Of a stretch of DNA of 64,000 bases, positions 51,681 through 60,100 are shown one piece after another (within the stretch, counting starts at the first letter, position 1; every line of letters begins with the position of its first letter). A model generated the notes under the pieces. It searched no databases, was not told the DNA's origin, and saw nothing but the letters and a program-made list of their open reading frames with translations. The position numbers and the translations under genes are program-made. The stretch comes from Azospirillum halopraeferens DSM 3675 (lineage in GTDB: Bacteria; Pseudomonadota; Alphaproteobacteria; Azospirillales; Azospirillaceae), in the NCBI RefSeq assembly GCF_000429625.1, contig NZ_AUCF01000015.1:62001-126000 (forward strand), read 5' to 3'.

Positions 51681-53990
51681 ATGCCCTCGCTCAACGCCGA
51701 CGTCGCCGACGTCCTCGCCACCGTGGACCGCCCCGGTGACGTCTGCATCTCCGGCACCGTGGATCTGCCCAACCCCGGGCTGGTGGTGGACGGGGTCGGC
51801 CCCGTCGCGCTGCCGCTGCTGCCGGTGCAGGCGGAGCAGCTCGCCGCGGTGGCGGAGCGCGCGCCCTACGGCCGCCGCGCCGCGACGCTGACCGACCTCG
51901 GCGTGCGGCGGACCTGGCAGATCGACGGTGCCCGGGTCGGCCTGACCGGGCGCCACTGGCCGGCGGTGCTGGACGGCATCGTCGCCCGCGTCGCCGAAGG
52001 GCTGGGCGTTGAGGGGCCGGTGACGGCGGAGCTGTACAAGCTGCTGCTCTACGCCGAGGGTGATTTCTTCGTCGGCCACCGCGACACCGAGAAGGCGCCG
52101 GGCATGTTCGCCACCCTGGTGGTCGTGCTGCCCTCCGCCGGCCCCGCCGCCGGCGGCACGCTGATCGTGCGCCACCGCGATCGCGAGGAGCGGCTGGACC
52201 TCAGCCCCGAAGACGCAGCGGAGGCACGGTTCGCCGCCTTCTACGCCGATTGCGTCCACGAGGTGACGCCGGTCGCGTCCGGCCATCGGCTGACGCTGAT
52301 CTTCAACCTGATCTGGCAGGGCCGCACCGGCCTGCCCCGCCCGCCCGACCACGAGCGGCAGACCGCCCGCCTGGCCGGCCTGCTGACCGGCTGGACGGTG
52401 GCCACCGGGCATCCGGACGACGACTGCCCCGACAAGCTGGTCATCCCGCTGGAGCACGCCTACACCCGGGCGGAGCTGGGGTTCGCGACGCTGAAGGGTG
52501 CCGATTCGGCGGTGGCCGCCGTGCTGGCCGATGCCGCCGGACGGGCCGGCTGCGCCCTGCATCTCGCCCTGCTCACGATCGAAGAGTCCGGCATCGCGGA
52601 GTACACCGGCTACGACCGGGGCTACGACCGCGGGTACCGCCGCGGCGGCCGGGGGGAACCGGAGATGGAGGCCGGCGAGGTCACCGAGCGGCGGGCCACC
52701 CTGTCGCAGTGGCGCGGCCCCGACGACGGCGACGCCGGGCTGGAGGAACTGCCCTTCGAGGACGCGGAGGTGGTGCCGCCGGAGCGGCTGGAGGAGCTGG
52801 AGCCCGACGAGGAGGAGTTCTCGGAGGCCACGGGCAACGCCGGCGCCTCGTTCGAGCGGACCTACAGCCGCGCCGCCCTGGTGCTGTGGCCGGACGTGCG
52901 GTTCCTGCGGGTGATCGCCGGCGCCGGCCGCACCATCGCCCTCGGCCATCTCGGTAGCCTGACGCAGCGGGCACGGAACGCCGGCGAGTCCGGTGACGGC
53001 GACTCTCTGCGCCGGCAGGCCCGGGCGCTCGCCGGCCTTCTGGTGGAGGACTGGCAGGGTTCGTCCCATTGGGTCCAGGACCGGCAACGGGCGGGCGACG
53101 CCACCCGGCTGATGGCGGCGCTGGTTCGGCTGGAGGATGGGGAGCGCATCGCGGCGTTCCTGCAGCGGCTGGGCGACGTCGGCGGCTTCGCCCCCGCCGA
53201 CGCCCCCGCCCTTGCCGACGCCGCCGAACGGCTGGAGCCGGAGCGCGCCGCGGCCCTGATCGGGGGCATCGTCGCCGGCACGGCGGTCACGACGGCGACC
53301 CGCCTTGCGATGCTGGCCGCCGCCGCCGGGGTGCTGCCCGCCGATGCCCGCCGCAGCCTGGCGCCCGCCGCGGCGCTGCTGCTGGATGCGCTGCCCGGCG
53401 GCCCCGCCGCACCGCCGGAGCGTCAGGGATGGGGCGCACCCACGGCCGTGCCGCCCGAACTGCTGGTGGACGCGCTGCGCGCCCTGGGGCCGGTCGACCC
53501 CGATCTCGCCCGGCGCGCGGTGGCCCGCGCCCTGGCGCAGCCCGCCTCCTACACGCCCGACGCGACGCTGGTGCCCGCCGCCCTTGCCCTCGCCGACGGA
53601 GCCGGGGAGGCGGATGACGGCGTGCGCGCGGCCGCCGGGGATCTGCGGGATGCCGCACTCGCCCACCTGCGCGCCCGCATCGCCCTGCCGCTGGAGCCGC
53701 CGCGCGACTGGCGCCGCCCCGCCACCCTGCCCTGCACCTGCCCGCTGTGCGCCGAACTGTCCCGCTTCCTCGACGACCCCGGACAGGACTCCTGGTCGCT
53801 CAAGGCGATCCAGGGCGACCGCACCCACGTGGAGGAGACGATTCGCCGCTCCGCTTGCGACGTCGACACCCGGACCCTGCGCAAGGGCAGCCCCCACACC
53901 CTGGTCTGCACCAAGAACCGGGCGAGCTACGACCGCCGCGTCGCCCGGCGCAAGGAGGACCTGGCGGCCGCCGCGCGGCTGGGGGGATGA
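51681..53990 (+). CDS. Large 2-oxoglutarate/Fe(II) oxygenase-like protein
   Basis: 769 residues. The N-terminal part (about 1-215) is a 2OG-Fe(II) oxygenase fold: LLLYAEGDFFVGHRDTEK with H133-x-D135, distal His193 in ADCVHEVTPV, and Arg in SGHRLTLIF binding 2-oxoglutarate. The rest (about 220-769) is Ala/Leu-rich with acidic low complexity (about 345-395, EELEPDEEEF) and a C-terminal Cys cluster (C685, C687, C690 in LPCTCPLC, further Cys near 726 and 746). Function is unknown. The start at 51681 was chosen because upstream sequence is repetitive and Pro-rich. Confidence 0.8.
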   Translation: MPSLNADVADVLATVDRPGDVCISGTVDLPNPGLVVDGVGPVALPLLPVQAEQLAAVAERAPYGRRAATLTDLGVRRTWQIDGARVGLTGRHWPAVLDGIVARVAEGLGVEGPVTAELYKLLLYAEGDFFVGHRDTEKAPGMFATLVVVLPSAGPAAGGTLIVRHRDREERLDLSPEDAAEARFAAFYADCVHEVTPVASGHRLTLIFNLIWQGRTGLPRPPDHERQTARLAGLLTGWTVATGHPDDDCPDKLVIPLEHAYTRAELGFATLKGADSAVAAVLADAAGRAGCALHLALLTIEESGIAEYTGYDRGYDRGYRRGGRGEPEMEAGEVTERRATLSQWRGPDDGDAGLEELPFEDAEVVPPERLEELEPDEEEFSEATGNAGASFERTYSRAALVLWPDVRFLRVIAGAGRTIALGHLGSLTQRARNAGESGDGDSLRRQARALAGLLVEDWQGSSHWVQDRQRAGDATRLMAALVRLEDGERIAAFLQRLGDVGGFAPADAPALADAAERLEPERAAALIGGIVAGTAVTTATRLAMLAAAAGVLPADARRSLAPAAALLLDALPGGPAAPPERQGWGAPTAVPPELLVDALRALGPVDPDLARRAVARALAQPASYTPDATLVPAALALADGAGEADDGVRAAAGDLRDAALAHLRARIALPLEPPRDWRRPATLPCTCPLCAELSRFLDDPGQDSWSLKAIQGDRTHVEETIRRSACDVDTRTLRKGSPHTLVCTKNRASYDRRVARRKEDLAAAARLGG

Positions 53991-54122
53991 GGGCGCGGCG
54001 GTGAGATCGACCGCGGGCGGGAGATCGTCAACGCCGCGGCCCCCGTCCCCTTGCGCATCCGCAACGACACGGCGGCGGTGCCGGCGTTAGCCTTGCCGAT
54101 GCGTTTGCGAGGAAGCCCCGCC

Positions 54123-54491
54123 ATGAAATTCGCCGTCGCCAGCCAGAATTTCCGCACCATCACCGCCCACGCCGGCAAGACCCGGCGGTTCGTCCTGTAC
54201 GATGCCGAGCCCGGAACACCCCCCGTCGAGACGGGCCGCCTGGATCTGCCGAAGGAGATGGCGTTCCACGGTTTCGCCGGCGGACCGCATCCGCTGGACG
54301 CGGTCGATGTGGTCATCGCCGGCAGCGCCGGTCCGGGCTTCGTCGCCCGCCTGCGCGAGCGCGGCGTCGTCACGGTGGCCACGGCGGAGACCGACCCGCT
54401 AACCGCCGTCGCCGCCTACCTGGACGGCACCCTCCCCCCGCCCGACCCGCACGACGGGCACGGGCACGGGCACAGCCACGGCCACGCCTGA
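54123..54491 (+). CDS. NifX/NifB-like cofactor-binding domain protein with His-rich tail
   Basis: A 122-residue protein: KFAVASQNFRTITAHAGKTRRFVLYD at the start matches the dinitrogenase iron-molybdenum cofactor biosynthesis domain, as do the central AGSAGPGFVARLRERGVVTV and DPLTAVAAYLDG. The tail HDGHGHGHSHGHA could bind metal. Related stand-alone proteins occur without nitrogenase genes. No nif gene is in the window. A terminator follows. Confidence 0.85.
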   Translation: MKFAVASQNFRTITAHAGKTRRFVLYDAEPGTPPVETGRLDLPKEMAFHGFAGGPHPLDAVDVVIAGSAGPGFVARLRERGVVTVATAETDPLTAVAAYLDGTLPPPDPHDGHGHGHSHGHA

Positions 54492-54533
54492 AACCGCGTC
54501 AGCGGCCCCGGCACCGCGGTGTGTGCGGTGGTG

Positions 54534-54571
54534 AGCGCCACCACCCCTCGGGGCGGCGGCGCTTCTTTTTT
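54534..54571 (+). terminator. Rho-independent terminator
   Basis: Stem AGCGCCACCACCCC with GGGGCGGCGGCGCT (two A-C mismatches, TCG loop) followed by TTCTTTTTT. It terminates the NifX-like gene and insulates the octaheme operon. Confidence 0.75.
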
Positions 54572-54587
54572 CCCGGCCGCCACGACG

Positions 54588-54601
54588 TTGCGAATCATCA
54601 A
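54588..54601 (+). promoter_or_regulatory. FNR/CRP-like box upstream of octaheme gene
   Basis: TTGCG-AATC-ATCAA matches the TTGAT-N4-ATCAA consensus at 8 of 10 half-site positions, with correct 14-bp spacing. It lies 69 bases before the ATG of the octaheme cytochrome. An Fnr-family regulator gene is in the window. Confidence 0.5.
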
Positions 54602-54669
54602 GGCAACCTATGGGGAAACGTCCGTATACCCAAACAACAAATCGCCACCGCCTGCCCCGAGAGTCCATC

Positions 54670-56271
54670 ATGCGCGCCCTGCACCGAACCATCGCGGCCG
54701 GCCTCCTGGTCCTGGCCGCCCTCGTGCCGATGGCGGCGGTCCACGCGGCCGGCCAGCCGGCAAGCACCGCCGACCATTCCCGCTTCGAGGCGCTGAAGGG
54801 ACCCTTCGCCAGCGGACCGGAGGTCACCGAAGCCTGTCTGACCTGCCACAACGAAGCCGCCCACCAGGTCATGAAATCCGTCCACTGGACCTGGGACTTC
54901 CTCAACGAAAGAACCGGCGAGCGTCTGGGCAAGACGCGGACCATGAACAGCTTCTGCGGCTCGCCCCTGTCGAACGAGCCGCGCTGCACCTCCTGCCACG
55001 CCGGATACGGCTGGGTGGACAAGAACTTCGACTTCTCCCGGCAGGACAATGTCGATTGCATCGTCTGTCATGACACCACCGGGACCTATAAGAAGATCGC
55101 GCACGGGGCCGGCCACCCGGTCTACGAGCCCACCGAGTTCCCGGCCGGCAGCGGCCGGATGATGACTCCGCCGGACCTCGCCCGGGTCGCGCAGAGCGTC
55201 GGCGCCACGAGCCGCGCGACCTGCGGCGCCTGCCATTTCAGCGGCGGCGGCGGCGACGGCGTGAAGCACGGCGACCTCGACAGCTCGCTGAAGGCACCGC
55301 CCCGCCGGGTCGACGTGCACATGGCACCGGACGGCGCCAACATGGCCTGCTCCGACTGCCACACCTTCAACGCCCACATCCCGTCCGGCAGCCGCTACAC
55401 GACCACGGCCAGGGACACCCACGGCAAGGACCTGCCGCACGACGACTTCAACCGCGCCACCTGCGAGTCCTGCCACGGCGACCGGCCCCACGCCGCCGCC
55501 GGCCACGCGAAGCTGGACGACCACACCGATCGCGTCGCCTGCCAGACCTGCCACATCCCCGAGTTCGCGCGCGGCGGTGTCGCCACCAAGACGCTGTGGG
55601 ACTGGTCGACCGCCGGCCGCCGGGACGCCGACGGCAAGCCCGTCTTCATCCGGGACGACCACGGCCACCTCTCCTATTCCGCGGAGAAGGGCGACTTCGA
55701 GCATGGCGAGAACGTCCGCCCCCACTACGCCTGGTTCAACGGGGTGATGAACCAGACGACGCTGATCGACCGGATCGACGACAGCGCCCTGCTCATCCTC
55801 AACCGGTTCGCCGGCGGCCCCGACGACCCCGGAGCCCGCATCTGGCCCTTCAAGGAGATGCGGGGCAAGCAGCCCTATGATCCCGTCAACAAGACGCTGG
55901 TGGTCAACCACGTCTGGGGGCCGCCGGAAGACCGGACGGCGTTCTGGAACGGCTTCGACTACGACACCTCGATCAGGGTCGGCATGGACTACGCCGGCCT
56001 GCCCTACAGCGGCACCTACGGCTTCATCGAGACCCGGATGTACTGGCCGATCACCCACATGGTGGCGCCGAAGGAAAACGCCCTGGCGTGCGAGGAGTGC
56101 CACGCGCGCGACGGCCGTCTCGCCGGACTGCCCGGCTTCTACATGCCGGGGCGCGACCGCGCCCCTCTGCTCGACCTGGCGGGCTTCGCCCTGGTCGGTC
56201 TCGTCGGTGCCGGTGTTGCCGGCCACGCGCTGCTGCGCTTCCTGTCCCGCCTGCTCCGCCGGAGGTCCTGA
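54670..56271 (+). CDS. otr: Octaheme tetrathionate reductase-family cytochrome c
   Basis: 533 residues. A signal peptide (about 1-26) is followed by exactly eight CxxCH heme motifs at about residues 56, 106, 130, 185, 227, 265, 291 and 474. The gap before the last heme, the MVAPKENALACEECHARDGRL end and the overall length fit the octaheme tetrathionate reductase family. A C-terminal helix (about 500-525) with an Arg tail anchors it. It likely reduces sulfur or nitrogen oxyanions in the periplasm. Its stop overlaps the next ATG by one base. Confidence 0.88.
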   Translation: MRALHRTIAAGLLVLAALVPMAAVHAAGQPASTADHSRFEALKGPFASGPEVTEACLTCHNEAAHQVMKSVHWTWDFLNERTGERLGKTRTMNSFCGSPLSNEPRCTSCHAGYGWVDKNFDFSRQDNVDCIVCHDTTGTYKKIAHGAGHPVYEPTEFPAGSGRMMTPPDLARVAQSVGATSRATCGACHFSGGGGDGVKHGDLDSSLKAPPRRVDVHMAPDGANMACSDCHTFNAHIPSGSRYTTTARDTHGKDLPHDDFNRATCESCHGDRPHAAAGHAKLDDHTDRVACQTCHIPEFARGGVATKTLWDWSTAGRRDADGKPVFIRDDHGHLSYSAEKGDFEHGENVRPHYAWFNGVMNQTTLIDRIDDSALLILNRFAGGPDDPGARIWPFKEMRGKQPYDPVNKTLVVNHVWGPPEDRTAFWNGFDYDTSIRVGMDYAGLPYSGTYGFIETRMYWPITHMVAPKENALACEECHARDGRLAGLPGFYMPGRDRAPLLDLAGFALVGLVGAGVAGHALLRFLSRLLRRRS

Positions 56272-56924
56272 TGCCCGGAGTCTACGTCTACAAGCGCTTC
56301 GAGCGGTTCTGGCACTGGTCGCAGGCGGCCCTGGTGCTGTCCCTGATGGCCACCGGCGGCGAAGTCCACGGCCTGTGGCACCTGCTGGGCTGGGGTCGGG
56401 CGGCGCAGATCCACTCGCTGCTGGCCTACGCCCTGCTGATCCTGTGGGCCTTCGCCATCTTCTGGCATTTCACCACGGGCGAGTGGCGCCAGTACGTGCC
56501 GACGCTGCACCGGCTGACCTCGGTCGCCCGCTTCTACGCCGTCGGCATCTTCCGCGGTGAACACCACCCCTACCACAAGACCGTGGGCGCCAAGCTGAAC
56601 CCGCTTCAGCGGCTGGCCTACCTGTTCCTGAAGCTGGTCATCAACCCGCTGCTGATCGTGTCGGGGGTGCTCTACCTGTACATCAACGAGGCGGCCGTGC
56701 GCGATCTCGGCCTGTCGCTTGAGGTCGTGGCCCTGATCCACACGGCGGCGGCGTTCCTGATGGCGGCCTTCGTCATCGCCCATGTCTATCTGACAACGAC
56801 CGGCCACAGCGTGTTCGCGCACATCCGGGCGATGATCACCGGCTGGGAGGACCTCGACCACCCCGCACCCGCCGGCAGCACCGACACCCCGCGCCCGCCC
56901 GACCGGCCCGCCCCGGCGGAATGA
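56271..56924 (+). CDS. Membrane cytochrome b subunit
   Basis: A 217-residue cytochrome b561-like protein with about four to five helices. Heme b His ligands are plausible in FWHWSQAALVL, IHSLLAYALLILW, FAIFWHFTTGEW and LIHTAAAFLMAAFVIAHVYL. VYVYKRFERFWHWSQA is typical of cytochrome b subunits that pass quinol electrons to a periplasmic reductase. It is translationally coupled to the octaheme gene (TGATG), so it is probably its membrane electron donor. A terminator follows. Confidence 0.9.
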   Translation: MPGVYVYKRFERFWHWSQAALVLSLMATGGEVHGLWHLLGWGRAAQIHSLLAYALLILWAFAIFWHFTTGEWRQYVPTLHRLTSVARFYAVGIFRGEHHPYHKTVGAKLNPLQRLAYLFLKLVINPLLIVSGVLYLYINEAAVRDLGLSLEVVALIHTAAAFLMAAFVIAHVYLTTTGHSVFAHIRAMITGWEDLDHPAPAGSTDTPRPPDRPAPAE

Positions 56925-56976
56925 CCGGCAGCCGGCGTTGCGCAATTTCGACTGCCCGAACACTGTGCCGTCACAC

Positions 56977-57012
56977 GACCCCGCCGACCCTATGGTTGGC
57001 GGGGTCTTTTTT
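56977..57012 (+). terminator. Rho-independent terminator
   Basis: GACCCCGCC (56977-56985) pairs perfectly with GGCGGGGTC (56998-57006), followed by TTTTTT. It ends the octaheme operon before cydA. Confidence 0.9.
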
Positions 57013-57039
57013 GCAACTGCACAAAGACTTCCGGCGCGG

Positions 57040-57054
57040 TTGAGAATTCTTCAA
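57040..57054 (+). promoter_or_regulatory. Imperfect FNR-like inverted repeat upstream of cydA
   Basis: TTGAGAATTCTTCAA contains TTGA and TCAA half-sites, but with seven rather than six bases between them, so it is one base too long for a canonical FNR box. It lies 120 bases before the cydA start. Confidence 0.3.
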
Positions 57055-57175
57055 AAAATTCCGCCGGGGGGCGGGGACATTTCAATGCGGCCTGCGGAAC
57101 ACTGCGTCAGCCTGCTCGCAATCGCCGGCGCCCGCCGGACACCGCGGCGCCCGGGTTCCCGCCAGGAGCAGATTG

Positions 57176-58801
57176 ATGATCGACGATGCATTCGTTGAAT
57201 TGTCGCGATGGCAATTCGCGGCAACGGCCATGTACCATTTCCTGTTCGTGCCGCTGACGCTCGGCCTTTCATGGATGCTGTTCATGATGGAGGCCATCTA
57301 TGTCATGAGCGGAAAGGTCATATACCGCGACATGACGCGGTTCTGGGGCAAGCTGTTCGGCATTAACTTCGCTCTCGGCGTGACCACCGGCCTGACGATG
57401 GAGTTCCAGTTCGGCACGAACTGGGCCTATTACTCCCACTACGTCGGCGACGTGTTCGGAGCACCGCTCGCCATCGAAGGGCTGATGGCGTTCTTCCTGG
57501 AGAGCACCTTCATCGGCCTGTTCTTCCTGGGCTGGGACAAGCTGAGCAAGCGCCAGCATCTCGCGGTCACCTTCTTCACCGCGCTCGGCTCCAACCTGTC
57601 GGCCCTGTGGATCCTGGTGGCCAACGGCTGGATGCAGAACCCGATCGGCGCCGAGTTCTCGGCCGAGACCATGCGCATGGAGATGCAGAGCTTCGCCGAG
57701 GTCCTGCTCAACCCGGTGGCGCAGGTGAAGTTCGTCCACACCGTCGCCGCCGGCTATGTCACGGCGGCCATGTTCGTCATGGGCATCAGCGCCTGGTACA
57801 TGCTCAGGGGCCGGGACCTCGCCTTCGCCGGGCGCTCCTTCTCCGTGGCGACGGGGTTCGGCATCGCCGCGGTGCTGTCGGTGATCGTGCTGGGAGACGA
57901 GAGCGGCTACGAGCTGGGCGACGTCCAGAAGACCAAGCTGGCCGCCATCGAGGCGGAGTACCACACGGTGCCGGCGCCGGCCGCCTTCACCCTGTTCGGC
58001 CTGCCCAACGACGAGACCATGCAGACCGACTACGCGGTCAGGATTCCCTATGCGCTCGGCCTGATCGCCACCCGCTCCACCACCGAACCGGTCACCGGCA
58101 TCACCGACCTGGTGCAGAAGCACGCGGCGCGCATCCGCAGCGGCATGGTCGCCTACGAGAACCTGGAAAAGCTGCGCGCCGGCGACCGGTCGAACGCCGT
58201 GCGGGCCGCCTTCGACGCCCACAAGGTCGACCTCGGCTACGGCCTGCTGCTGAAGCGCTACACCGAGGACGTGGCCAACGCCACGGACGCGATGATCGAA
58301 CGCGCCGCCCGCGACACCATTCCCCCGGTGGCGCCGCTGTTCTTCAGCTTCCGCATCATGGTCGCACTGGGATTCGCGATGCTGTTCCTGATCGGTGCCG
58401 CGTTCTGGTTCAACATGCGCCGCACCATCCTGCAGCAGCGCTGGCTGCTGCGCGCCCTCGTCTTCGCCATTCCGCTGCCGTGGATCGCCTGCGAACTCGG
58501 CTGGTTCGTCGCGGAGTTCGGCCGCCAGCCCTGGGCCATCGGCGAGGTGCTGCCGACCTTCCTCGCCACCTCCACGCTGACCACGGCCGACCTGATCTTC
58601 AGCCTGACCGGCTTCATCGGGTTCTACACGTTCCTGCTGGTGATCGAGATGTACCTGATGGTCCATTTCGCCCGCAAGGGTCCGGCGTCCCTGGGCACCG
58701 GCCGCTACCATGGCGAGCGCGGACGCGGCGCCGCCGACCTTGATGACGACGAACGGCCGCGCAGCGGCCATGCCGGCCCCCTTCCCACCCCGGCCGAATG
58801 A
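57176..58801 (+). CDS. cydA: Cytochrome bd ubiquinol oxidase subunit I
   Basis: 541 residues with about nine helices. The heme b595 His is in LSRWQFAATAMYHFLF, and the GRQPW motif is in FGRQPWAIGEVLPT. A long Q-loop (about residues 255-395) with the C-terminal insert marks the long-Q-loop E. coli type rather than the cyanide-insensitive type. The ATG at 57176 follows AGGAG by seven bases. CydA binds hemes b558, b595 and d and oxidises quinol at the inner membrane. It begins the cydABX-DC operon. Confidence 0.96.
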   Translation: MIDDAFVELSRWQFAATAMYHFLFVPLTLGLSWMLFMMEAIYVMSGKVIYRDMTRFWGKLFGINFALGVTTGLTMEFQFGTNWAYYSHYVGDVFGAPLAIEGLMAFFLESTFIGLFFLGWDKLSKRQHLAVTFFTALGSNLSALWILVANGWMQNPIGAEFSAETMRMEMQSFAEVLLNPVAQVKFVHTVAAGYVTAAMFVMGISAWYMLRGRDLAFAGRSFSVATGFGIAAVLSVIVLGDESGYELGDVQKTKLAAIEAEYHTVPAPAAFTLFGLPNDETMQTDYAVRIPYALGLIATRSTTEPVTGITDLVQKHAARIRSGMVAYENLEKLRAGDRSNAVRAAFDAHKVDLGYGLLLKRYTEDVANATDAMIERAARDTIPPVAPLFFSFRIMVALGFAMLFLIGAAFWFNMRRTILQQRWLLRALVFAIPLPWIACELGWFVAEFGRQPWAIGEVLPTFLATSTLTTADLIFSLTGFIGFYTFLLVIEMYLMVHFARKGPASLGTGRYHGERGRGAADLDDDERPRSGHAGPLPTPAE

Positions 58802-58817
58802 CGAGGACACCCCTGCC

Positions 58818-59972
58818 ATGATCCTGGATTACGAAACCCTCAAACTGGTGTGGTGGGTGCTGGTCGGCGCGCTGCTGATCGGCTTCGCCGTCACCGACGG
58901 CATGGACATGGGCGTCGGCAACCTGCTGCCCTTCGTCGGCCGCACCGACGCCGAGCGCCGCGTCGTCATCAACACCGTCGGGCCGCACTGGGACGGCAAC
59001 CAGGTGTGGCTGATCACCGCCGGCGGCGCCATCTTCGCCGCCTGGCCGGCGGTCTACGCCGCCGCCTTCTCCGGCTTCTACATGGCGATGCTGCTGGTGC
59101 TGTTCGCCCTGTTCTTCCGGCCGGTCGGCTTCGATTACCGCTCCAAGATCGGCGATGCGCGCTGGCGCCGCGCCTGGGACTGGGGCCTGTTCGCCGGCGG
59201 GGCCGTCCCGTCGCTGATCTTCGGCGTTGCGTTCGGCAACCTGATCCAGGGGGTTCCCTTCCACCTGGATTCCCTGCTGCGCCCGCACTACGAAGGCTCG
59301 CTGTTCACCGCGCTGCTGCCGCTGCTCAACCCCTTCGCCCTGCTGGCGGGCGTCATCAGCTTCGCCATGCTCACCATGCACGGCGCGATCTGGCTGCAGA
59401 TGCGCACGCTCGACCCCATCGCCGGGCGGGCGCAGGCGGCGGTGCGGATCATGGGCGCGGTGGCTATCGCCGGCTTCGCGCTGGCCGGGGTGTGGGTGGC
59501 GCTGGGCATCGACGGCTACCGCATCGTCAGCCAGCCGGCCCTCGACGCGCTGCCCAACCCGTTGGCGAAAGAGGTGGTCGTGGCCCCCGGCGCCCTGCTC
59601 GACGTCTATTCCCGCCAGCCCCTGGCGCTGCTGGCCCCCGCCGCCGGATTCGCCGGCACCGTGCTGGCCATGCTGCTCAGCCGGGCGGGCCGGCCCGGCC
59701 GGGCCTTCGTGGCGAGCGCCCTGTCGATCACCGGCATCGTCGGGACGGCGGGTCTGTCGATGTTCCCCTTCATCATGCCGTCGAGCACCCATCCCGGCTC
59801 GAGCCTGACCGTGTGGGACGCCGCATCGAGCCACCTGACGCTGACCGTGATGTTCTGGGCGGTGGTCATCTTCCTGCCGATGGTCCTCGCCTACACCGTG
59901 TGGTGCTACGCGCGCATGTGGGGAAAGGTCACCGTCGAGGAGATCGCCGCCAACAGCTCCACCGCCTACTGA
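58818..59972 (+). CDS. cydB: Cytochrome bd ubiquinol oxidase subunit II
   Basis: 384 residues, eight helices. It shows GFAVTDGMDMGVGNLLPF and GPHWDGNQVWLITAGGAIFAAWP, both diagnostic for CydB. The length is typical. It lies 16 bases after cydA and partners with it in the quinol oxidase. The next gene, cydX, starts 20 bases later. Confidence 0.96.
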   Translation: MILDYETLKLVWWVLVGALLIGFAVTDGMDMGVGNLLPFVGRTDAERRVVINTVGPHWDGNQVWLITAGGAIFAAWPAVYAAAFSGFYMAMLLVLFALFFRPVGFDYRSKIGDARWRRAWDWGLFAGGAVPSLIFGVAFGNLIQGVPFHLDSLLRPHYEGSLFTALLPLLNPFALLAGVISFAMLTMHGAIWLQMRTLDPIAGRAQAAVRIMGAVAIAGFALAGVWVALGIDGYRIVSQPALDALPNPLAKEVVVAPGALLDVYSRQPLALLAPAAGFAGTVLAMLLSRAGRPGRAFVASALSITGIVGTAGLSMFPFIMPSSTHPGSSLTVWDAASSHLTLTVMFWAVVIFLPMVLAYTVWCYARMWGKVTVEEIAANSSTAY

Positions 59973-59992
59973 CCGCCGGAAAGGACACGGCC

Positions 59993-60100
59993 ATGTGGTA
60001 TTTCGCCTGGATTCTCGGCCTGACGGCGGCGCTGTCGCTCGGCATCATCAACGTCCTGTGGATGGAGGTGGAAGAGGATGCCCCCGACCGGCGTCCCTGA
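59993..60100 (+). CDS. cydX: Cytochrome bd small subunit CydX
   Basis: Only 35 residues. MWYFAWILGLTAALSLGIIN is a single membrane helix, followed by LWMEVEED, the conserved Trp-Met/Glu end of CydX. CydX stabilises the hemes of the CydAB core. An AAAGGA ribosome site precedes the ATG. The last 23 bases overlap the cydD start region. Confidence 0.9.
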   Translation: MWYFAWILGLTAALSLGIINVLWMEVEEDAPDRRP

